Part shown: one piece after another, positions 32,301 to 42,122 of the stretch
Numbering within the stretch: position 1 is the stretch's first letter
Layout: every line of letters starts with the position of its first letter
Source of the DNA: Tetradesmus obliquus
Lineage: Eukaryota; Chlorophyta; Chlorophyceae; Sphaeropleales; Scenedesmaceae
Direction: 5' to 3'
Assembly (NCBI GenBank): GCA_030272155.1
Contig: CP126204.1
Location: 3,897,501-3,961,500 of the forward strand
Length of the DNA: 64,000 bases
Notes under the pieces: generated by a model
Told to the model about the DNA's origin: nothing
Seen by the model: only the letters and a program-made list of their open reading frames with translations
The model's database searches: none
Position numbers and translations under genes: made by a program

Positions 32301-33211
32301 AGCAATGGCGTCTTCAATGCTGATCAGCGCCGGCAGATCCTCATAGTCAACCTTCACAGCCTTGGCGCCACGCCGAGCTGCAGGCTCAGTCTCAGCCACC
32401 ACCACGCAAATGACCTGCGGCAGCACAGCAGATGTGGCCAGGTCAAGTTGTGAGGTTTGATAATGTATGCTTACGGCATTTGACTGGCTGGCCATCGGCG
32501 CACCACCACGCCAATGACCTGCAGCAGACAGATGTCAACAGGCTGATTGTGAGTTTTTGACAGAGTGATTGCGTTTTGCATTCAAGTGTTCATGTGAAGT
32601 TGTCGGAAATGAATAAGTTGGATAGTGACGAACAAAGATTGTGTGCTGGATGGTGAAAGTTTTTTCCATGTGGCTAGCTCCGGGATGAAGAACAGATTAC
32701 AAAAGAACGATCGTGATCTGCTCACACTACATACAGTGATGCACAGGCGCACACCTGCCCCACGCATGTGACCGTGTCTGTTGCAAACACCTCCTCATCG
32801 TGCATGATGGGCCCGATCATGTTGTCACCAGGCACACTTTCACCACCCAAACCTGCCCCAAACCCTATTCAAGAACCCTGCAGTCGCACCTGCCCCACGC
32901 ATGTGACGGTGTCTGTTGCAAACACCTCTTCATCGTGCATGATGGGCCCGATCATGTTGTCACCAGGCACATCCTTGGCGCTGTAGAAGCCAACAACGCC
33001 AGGCAGCCGCAGCGCTGCTGTAGCATCCACCTGCGCAGCAGCAGCAGTAGCAGCAGCAGCTTTGTCAGCAGTATGCAATTTTTTCTGTCAGAGGCGTAGG
33101 CTTCAATGTAGCGCCAAAGCAGCCAACAAGCCCGGGCAAGCTCGTCAAGCAGTTTCCTGCTGCTGCCGCTGCTTTTCACCCATTGCTGAGCGTGCGCAGC
33201 TGAGCGCGCAG

Positions 33212-33244
<33 letters not shown>

Positions 33245-33991
33245 CTCCAACATCTGCACACCTTGAGCAGCTTGGCATGTGGCTTGCTGCTTGTCACGAA
33301 GGCCGCGTGCAGCATTCAGTACAAGCACACGCAGCGGCTTGTACTGGTCACAGCACCAAGTTACATGAGCCCAAGCAAATGCACGGCTTACACACAGCTG
33401 GTGCTTGTAACCACACGTGAGCTGCTTCTTGTGGCGCCTGCTGCTGCTGCTGCTGCTGCTGTTGCTGTTGTTTGAGCCATTTGCGCACCTTGAGCAGCTT
33501 GGCATGTGGCTTGCTGCTGGTCACGAACGCCGCGTGCAGCATTCAAAATATGCACACGCAGCGGACTGTATTTGTCACAAGTTCTAGTCACAAGAGTCCA
33601 AGCAAATGCGCGGCTCAAGTACAGGTGTTGCTTGTGTATACACCTAAACAGCTTGGCGCGGAGCTTGCTGCTGCTGCTGCTGCTGCTGTTCAAAGTCATC
33701 TCCTCACCTTGAGCAGCTTGGCGTGCGGCTTGCTGCTGGTCACAAAGGCCGCGTGCAGCATGAAGCACATGCACAGCCTGCTTGTTGTACGTGTGAGCTG
33801 CTTGGCATGGAGGCTGCTTTTGCTGCTACTGCTGCTGCTGCTGCCGTGCTTGTTATTTTCTACTCACCTTGAGCAGCTTGGCGTGCGGCTTGCTGCTGGT
33901 CACAAAGGCCGCGTGCAGCGTGTTGGGTGGCAGCGGCACGTCATCTGTGTACTGCGCCTGGCCTGACACCTGCAGGGGCGGCAGCAGCAGC

Positions 33992-34031
<40 letters not shown>

Positions 34032-37000
34032 CTCAGTGGCAGTGCCACATCATCTGTGTGCTGCGCCTGACAAACAGCGCTAGCCATTCGAACGGCGCAA
34101 TCAGCGCCAACCACAACCTAGTAAGGCAGAATATCACACGTGTTACTTGTGTCGTGGTTGTACACACACCTGCAGGCACGCGCTCATGTGCCTGTAGTTC
34201 TTGCCCGGCCAGGCTTTGCTGACCTCAGCACTGCCATCTGTTTCCTGTGGCAACTCGTGGTGGAACTGCCACAACACCGTCATGGGCACCACGCACAAAA
34301 CAACATAACTTCACCCATCCAGCCATCCAGCCTTCGCTAATTACATATACCTTTCCTGCAAACACGAGCACAAAGCAGGCCCACCTGCAGGTCAGCGCTC
34401 ATGTGCCTGTAATCTTTGCCCACTTCAGCGCTGCCGTCAGTTGCCTGTGGCACCTCGTGGTGGAACCGCGCCCCCAAAATCACCAGACACAGCAAACACA
34501 CACCGTTCCAACCCCAGCCAGCCAGCCGTCCAATAATTTAGCCTCAAACCCAGCCAACACAAGCTGCTTACATCAAACGAGGATCATCCTATGATAGAAC
34601 AAGCATCAAGCGCACCTGCAGGTCAGCGCTCATGTGCCTGTAGTCCTTGCCAACCTCAGCGCTGCCATCAGCTGCCTGTGGCACCTCGTGGTGGAACCGC
34701 CACAACACAACTGACTGTACTGTAGACGACAGCGACAACACCATGGCCAGCCGGCAAGCTACTCAAGCCCTGTACAAAACCATCCTGAATCGCAGCAAAT
34801 GCAACGGAACGGCAAATGTCACCCCACAACCATTGCTGAAAGGACTGAACAGATCAAAAGGAAAGACGGCCACACCTGCAGGTCAGCGCTCATGTGCCTG
34901 TAGTCCTTGCCCACTTCAGCGCTGCCATCAGCTGCCTGTGGCACCTCGTGGTGGAACTGCCACAACACAACCAAACACATGAAGCAGAGCTGCACCACCA
35001 CCCAGCCAGCCAGCCAGCCAGCCAGACTCCCAACCAGGCAGGGCAACACAAACAAAAGCATTCAAGCCAGCAACAGCCTTGTTTACCTGCAGGTCAGCGC
35101 TCATGTGCCTGTAGTCCTTGCCGACCTCAGCGCTGCCATCAGTTGCCTGTGGCACCTCGTGGTGGAACTGCACACCCCGCACCGGGGGCCTGTGGTAGGG
35201 TGCTGCTGCGCTGGCGTAGCCTGGCGGCAGCTGCGGTTTGAAGGTGTCTGGGTGCGCTGCCTCCATGGCCAGGCACACCTGGGTGGTTTCAGCGCGGCGG
35301 ATAGGACAGAAATGGTAGGTGAGTGGGATGGTATGCGTAGCAAGCATACTTGCAGGCAGATGCGGCTTGAAGTCGTCATTTGGCCGTTGCAGTACTCGCC
35401 CTAAGTCGAGCAACGTGTGTACATTGTGTGTATCGCAGCCTTCACAACAACAAGAGTCAGACTCACGTGCACGTAGAACTTGAAGAGGAATGAGGCCGCC
35501 AAGCTGTTGCGGTACTTGCTATTACAGTCATTCATTGCTTGACAGAAAGAAAAAACAACAACAAGAGTCAGACTCACGTGCACGTAGAACTTGAACAGGA
35601 ATGAGCCCGCCAGGCTGTTGCGGTACTCGCTCATGAAGCCAAACCTTTGTATAAACATGGTTGACTTGTGTCAAAAACATGCAACACTCACGTGCACGTA
35701 GAACTTGAACAGGAATGAGGCCGCCAGGCTGTTGCGGTACTCGCCCCTGCCGCCAGGTGCTGTGGGAGCCACGTTGACGTCCTCACGCAGCGCCACCAGC
35801 GCGGCATCAAGGGTGGCCTGGTTCCATGGCTGCCCACGCAGCGCAGCCATTGCCTGCAGTGCAATATAGTGCAGTAGGTGTCAGTTTTTAATTGCCACGT
35901 TGACGTCCTCACGCAGTGCCACCAGCGCGGCATCCAGTGTGGCCTGATTCCACGGCTTGCCTTTCAGCGCGGCCATGGCCTGCATGAGCGGATGCACAAT
36001 AGCAGTGGGCTTGTGAATTTTGCTGTTAAGGAGACGCATGTAGTAGAGCCACCAGCGCAGCATCAAGGGTGGCGTTGTTCCATGGCTTGCCCTTCAGCGC
36101 AGCCATGGCCTGCAGGAGCACAGGACAGCATGCCAAGAAGAAAGGTCAGCTGTAGCATCGTCACAGCGCCACCAGCGCCATGTCGAGCGCCTCACGGCAC
36201 CACGGCTGGCCATTCAGCGCAGCCATAGCCTGCACTGGACATGAGATAACATCAGGAGGCTTGCTTGAAGGTGGTTGAGGTGAGGTGCTGCTGATATGAC
36301 TTCGAGCAGAGCACAGTCGCCATGCACTTTCAACAAGTATTCCAGAAGAAGCACTGAACGCTTCTCAGCTGCAGCCGTACACCCTTTCAGCCATGATGGC
36401 CTTGGGCGCAACACCACCATACGCAATGCCCACGTTACTTGGTAAAAACACCGGATTCTCACTTTCCAAATAAAGACGGCTCACAGCCGCAGCCGCACCT
36501 TTTCAGTCATGATGGTCTTGGGTGCCACGCCGCCGTATGCGATGTCCCACCCATGTTCATACAAAACAGAACCTCACATTCCCAAAAATAATCAATCACA
36601 GCCGCATCCGCACCTTTTTAGCCATGATGGTCTTGGGCGCCACGCCGCCATATGGGATGCCCACAACACTCTTGTAGAAAAACTGGATCTTCACAAACCA
36701 ATTCCAGACAGTTCACAGCTGCAGCCGCACACCTGTTCAGCCATGATGGTCTTGGGCGCAACACCACCATACGCAATGCCCACATTGGTCGGGTTCTCAT
36801 GATATGTGAGCTGAAAGAGGGGCAAGTGACTCGCTCTAGGGCGATAGCTTGCCCAACCCCGTAACAGACCTCTCTCCCACATTGGTCGAAAAGACAACTT
36901 TTCACGTCCAACAGCTGACAGCTCGCAGCCGCAGCCACGTACGTTTTCTGCCATGATGGTCTTGGGAGCCACGCCTCCATATTATATGCCTATTGCCTTA

Positions 37001-39162
37001 CCCTTCGGACGTGTGGTAAAAGTGTAAAAGTCGGCTAAAAGCGGCATGTGCAATGCCCACATCACATTAGTTTGACACATATATTTCCACATCCAATTCC
37101 AGACAGCTCACAGCTGCAGCCGCACCTTTTCAGCCATGATGGTCTTGGGAGCCACGCCGCCGTAAGCAATGCCCACATCCGCCACCAGCCAGGCCTGCTC
37201 CTCGCTGCCCTCAGCAGCAGGCCGCTGCTCCAGCCGCACACGCATGCCTGCAGGCAGAAGAAAATGAAACAAACAGCCAGTAATCAGCCCAGTAAGACAA
37301 ACCCAGCACAGAAGCAGACAGATGCACGTGATTGAATGTAGCTGCAGCAGGCCGCTGCTCCAGCCGCACACGCATGCCTGCAAGCGTAAAAACGAGCAGT
37401 AGGTGGACATTTGATCCTGAGCAGCAACTGCAGTTCACACGATTAGGCATAGAAAGCGCAGCAGGCCGCTGCTCAAGCCGCACATGCATGCCTGCAGGCG
37501 CACCAGTCAAACAGGTGAGCTTGTTGTAACAGGAGCAACAGCACATGCAAGATTGCAAGGGGAGGAACACAGAGCGCAGCAGAAGTTCCTCAGCCAACAG
37601 TTGTGTTGTCATTGGACTTGCGTCATGCCTGTCGCTGTTGCCTTTGGCTGTCCCACCTGCATTGACAATGGCGGTATTTTCATTTGCATGCCCGTCATTC
37701 GTCACTTTTGTCTGCCACTCTTTGCGGCGCATGCTACTCACCTGCGTTGACGATGGCCATGTCATCGTCCCTGCGCCGCGCCTGCTTGAGCTCCTTGGCA
37801 AAATCTGTCGCTTACTCCTGTACAAACAGTTATTGCCTGAGATCTTGTCTGTAACTTTGACTCTCACTTTGTCACATTGCTGCTACGTTTCTCACCTGCG
37901 TTGACAATGGCGATGTCGTCGTCCCTGCGCGGTGCCTGCTTGAACTCTTTTACAAACTCTGTGGGCCCTGTGAATGGGATGCGCACAGACAGCAGCAGCT
38001 CCCATGGAGCCATGTCCACCTGCCTGCAGCAATGAAGCAGCAGATGACCAGGGAACGGAACGAGTTGCAGAGCCCCCTGCTGAACAATGCACAAAAGTAG
38101 TGTTGGGACGTGCGCAGCGACAGCAGCAGCTCCCAGGGCGCCATGTCCACCTGCCTGCAGGAAGCAGCAGCAACACCATAGGGAGGAATGTTGGACCGAG
38201 AAGGACCTGATGCACAAAAAATGCATTTCAGGCAATAGTCGACGGCTGGAGCATCGACAGCAGCAGCTCCCACGGCGCCATGTCCACCTGCCTGCGGCAG
38301 GTAAGCAGCAGCAAACATAAGGGAATACTGTTGAGCCGCAAAGCCCCTGCTGCACATATTGTTTCCGTGCTCTGTGAACGGGATGCGCACAGACAGCAGC
38401 AGCTCCCACGGCGCCATGTCCACCTGCCTGTAGCCATCAAGCACCAGGAGCAGCAGCAGCAGGTGAGATGAGGCAACATGGTTATGCGTACATGAGTTGT
38501 GGTAACCGGAATGCGCACCAACAGCAGCAGGTCCCATGGCGCCGTGTCCACCTGCCTGCAGGCAGCAGCACCAAACAGACTACAAAACTTCACACTGCCC
38601 GCAGCTGGAACTTCCTTGTCAACTTCCCACCTGTGGCCCAGGAAGAACTTTGACGCTGGCACCTCCCGCACCCGCTGCCCCTGGCTCGCCAGCCTGAACA
38701 CCGCCCCAAACGCCATCCACCCACAGTAAACATAAACTTCACACTGCCCACAGCTGAACTTCCTAGTCAACTTCTCACCTGTAGCCCACAGAGACCTGAA
38801 CTTCACACTGCTCACAGCTAAACTACTTCCTAGTCAAAAATCCCACCTGTATCCCAGGAAGAACTTCCATGCCGGAACTTCCCGCACCCGCCGCCCCTGA
38901 CTCGCCAGCCTGAACACCGCCCCAAACGCCATCCAAAGCGGGTTCAGGTCACTGATCGGACTCGCTGTCGCAATGTTACCACCCAGCGTGCCCGTGTTGC
39001 GGATCTGCCGGCCTGCAAACCACCGCAGCTGCTCAGCCGCGGCTGCAAAACCTCGGGTTTTGTGTGGCGGCTGCTTGGCGGCTTGCTGCAGCAGCAGCTC
39101 CTGCAGGCGGGTGAGGGTCACGCCTGCGCCCACTTCAATGCCCCTGTCTGTCACCTTGATCT

Positions 39163-39231
<69 letters not shown>

Positions 39232-41725
39232 GGCAACAAGCTCTGATCAACAGGCGGTTGTGCAGCATGCATGGACACGCGCACACTGCGACTGGCAGCC
39301 TTGAAGCTGTCATTAAAGCTCGAGTCAGCCGCGCCAGGGTACATACGTATAGCTGCAAGACATGCGGCATCAGCCGTGCACCATGCAGCACATCTGCAAT
39401 GCGCAATCCCTGTTGCTGCTGCTGCTGCTGGCAGTGTACTTGCCGCACCTGCGACAGCTCTGGTACGTGTGTAACCGCAGCCATGTGCCTGTAGCCGGCA
39501 TCCTTGAACTTTAGCTCAATGCCCACCTGCACGCAGATCGAAAGGCCAACCAGCAAACATGTGACAATGTCAACAAGCAAGCCAAGCCGCACACACCATC
39601 AGTAGCGAAGGAGCTGATGCTGCAGTCCCATGATGCAATTCCACATTTCAGGTTAGGTACATAATCCCCTGTTCTCCAAATCAGCCTTGCCCGCTCACCT
39701 CGCTGTTGCCTCCCACCAGCTTGAGGTCGTTGTGTGCTGACTTAAGCGTGAGCAGCTGCTCCAGCGTGGTGGGCCGGTACCAGGTGCACAAGGGGCCTGT
39801 CGATACACAGATGTTGCAGTGGCAGCAGCAGACGCACTGAGAGGCAGAACATGCATGTCATGAGTGTGAGCAGCTGCTCCAGCGTGGACCGGTACCAGGT
39901 GCAGTATGTTTGTTATATGTTGTAACAGAAGGACAGCAGCCACAAAAGCCAAAGGTCGAGGAAGCATGCATCTTGCAACTGCAAGCTGTTGATGCTGGTG
40001 AGCCATGATGAAGTACATAGTGAGGCTGTCGGCAGAATAACAACAGCAGGTACGCAGAGCTTCAGGCCAAGACATTGTGCGTGCACCGCCTGAAGCCAAC
40101 GCGAGACACGTGCGCAGAAAAGGAACTACAAAAAAGATATGAGACAGTGCAACTAATGTGGTCGCTCCTGCTGCATCCTGTAATGATAACTAGCAAATGT
40201 TTCAAAAAGCGCACCTGACAGCCGCAGTGCTGCTGGCCGCCGGCCCTTCAGCTCCTTGGGAAAGATGGGCTCAGAGCTGGGCTTCACATCAGCAGCAGCA
40301 GCAGCAGCGCCGTTTGCTTTGGCCGCACAGCAGCCGCCCCCACAGCACGTGCCGTCAGCAGCCTTGCTGCTGCTGCTGGACTCCGCTGCTGCGCCGTTTG
40401 CACCTGCAGCGTCTGCTGCCTTTGTCACGCCGCCACCGCAGTCACATGGCAGGCCACTGCTTGGGCAAACCATCTTGCCATTTGCTGCTGCTGCTGCTGC
40501 TGTGCCATCTGTGGCTGGGGTTCCATTGCTCGCTGCTGCTGCTGGCGTGCTGCTGTTCTCTGCTGCTGCAGCAGCCGCCATGCCTCTGGCAGCTGCAATC
40601 GCCTCTGCTGTGTAGGCTGCGGCATCTGCTTTGGCAAAGACTTTGAAGGCATCCAGGATAGGCCTGTAGCCTGTGCAGCGGCTGTCAAACCAGCCATTCG
40701 AACAGAAGACGGCGGCAGTCAGCAGCAGCAGCGGCAGTCTCAGCAAGAGACCAAGCTGGATCACTCGGTCACTCCTGTAAGCTGCGCAATCCACCCCAAT
40801 GCTATCCTAGGTTAGGTGCAACGACCAAACGCAGCAGGCTGTCCTGCAAGCTGCGGCGCGTTTCCTGCAAGCCAGCCCACCCACCAGAGGTTTCCTGCAA
40901 GGCACTCCTCAATCTCCTCCTCGCTGGGCGCCTCCCGGCCCTCCGCAGCCACCCCCCGCAGCAGGCTGTACATGCTCATGACAAACCCGGGGGTGCAGAA
41001 GCCACACTGGCTGCCGTGGCTGTTGGCCAGTGCTGCCTGCACCGGGTGCAGCCCATCACGCACACTGCCGATGCCTGCAGGAGGACAGCAAGAGTGATTT
41101 CAGTAGTTGCAGTTGTGATGTGCGTGCAAATGCTTGCACCGGGTGCAGCTCGTTGAGCACATTCCTGATGCCTGCAGGCAGGCAGCAACAGTGGTTTCAG
41201 CAGCTGCCGTGGCTGCTTGCCAGTGCTGCCTGCACTTGGTGCAGCCCATCACGCACACTGCCGATGCCTGCATGCAGTCAGCAAGTGGCCGTGTTAGTGT
41301 TTGCTGAGCTGCGGCTGTGCCGTGGCTGTTGGCCTGTGCTGCCTGCACCGGGTGCAGCCCATCACGCACACTGCCGATGCCTGCAGCAAGTAGATGTAAT
41401 GGAGATTGATGTTAGCAGCTGCAGCTGTAGAATTCTCTGCAGACATGCCAGGCCCATGGCTGGGTGGCAGCAAGCATTGCACCCAGACTTGAGAGACTGC
41501 TTGCAGCTGCCATGACTGCTGCATTACCTGCAACATGCTTTTGCTGCAGCAGCTGCTGCAGGCGCAGCTGCGCTGACCTGCTGGTCAACCTGACCTCCAC
41601 TGCATAACTACAGCAGCTGCTGCTGCTGCTGCTGCTAGCGGTGATGATGCTACCCTCTTCCATGCACTACAGCATGCTAATCTCTGCATGCATAATGGGA
41701 GATACTACTGCTGCTGCTGCTGCTG

Positions 41726-41759
<34 letters not shown>

Positions 41760-42076
41760 ACAAGGCTCACCTTCCACTGTGACCACGTGCATGCCCACCG
41801 CTGCACACACACAGCTGCTGCTGCTGCTGCTGCTGCTGCTGAAACGCAGCCTCTGCAACACAGCAGAAGCATGCTCACCTTCCACTGTCACCACGTGCAT
41901 GCCCTCCGCTGCATGCCAACAGACGCTGCTGCTGCTGCTGCCACTCTAACATAGCCAGAGCTTGCTGCTGCTGCTTCTAAACAAGGCTCACCTTCCACTG
42001 TGACCACGTGCATGCCCTCCGCTGCATACAAGCAGCTGCTGCTGCTGCCGCCACAGCCCTCCGCTCAAGCAAACAG

Positions 42077-42122
<46 letters not shown>

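Noticed and set aside
36360-37000. CRISPR-like regular repeats with ~115-base spacing (also at 41690-42195 and 58335-59050)
   Set aside because: The repeats are partial copies of coding exons with splice sites, in a eukaryotic gene with introns. Spacers are not unique short sequences and no cas genes exist.
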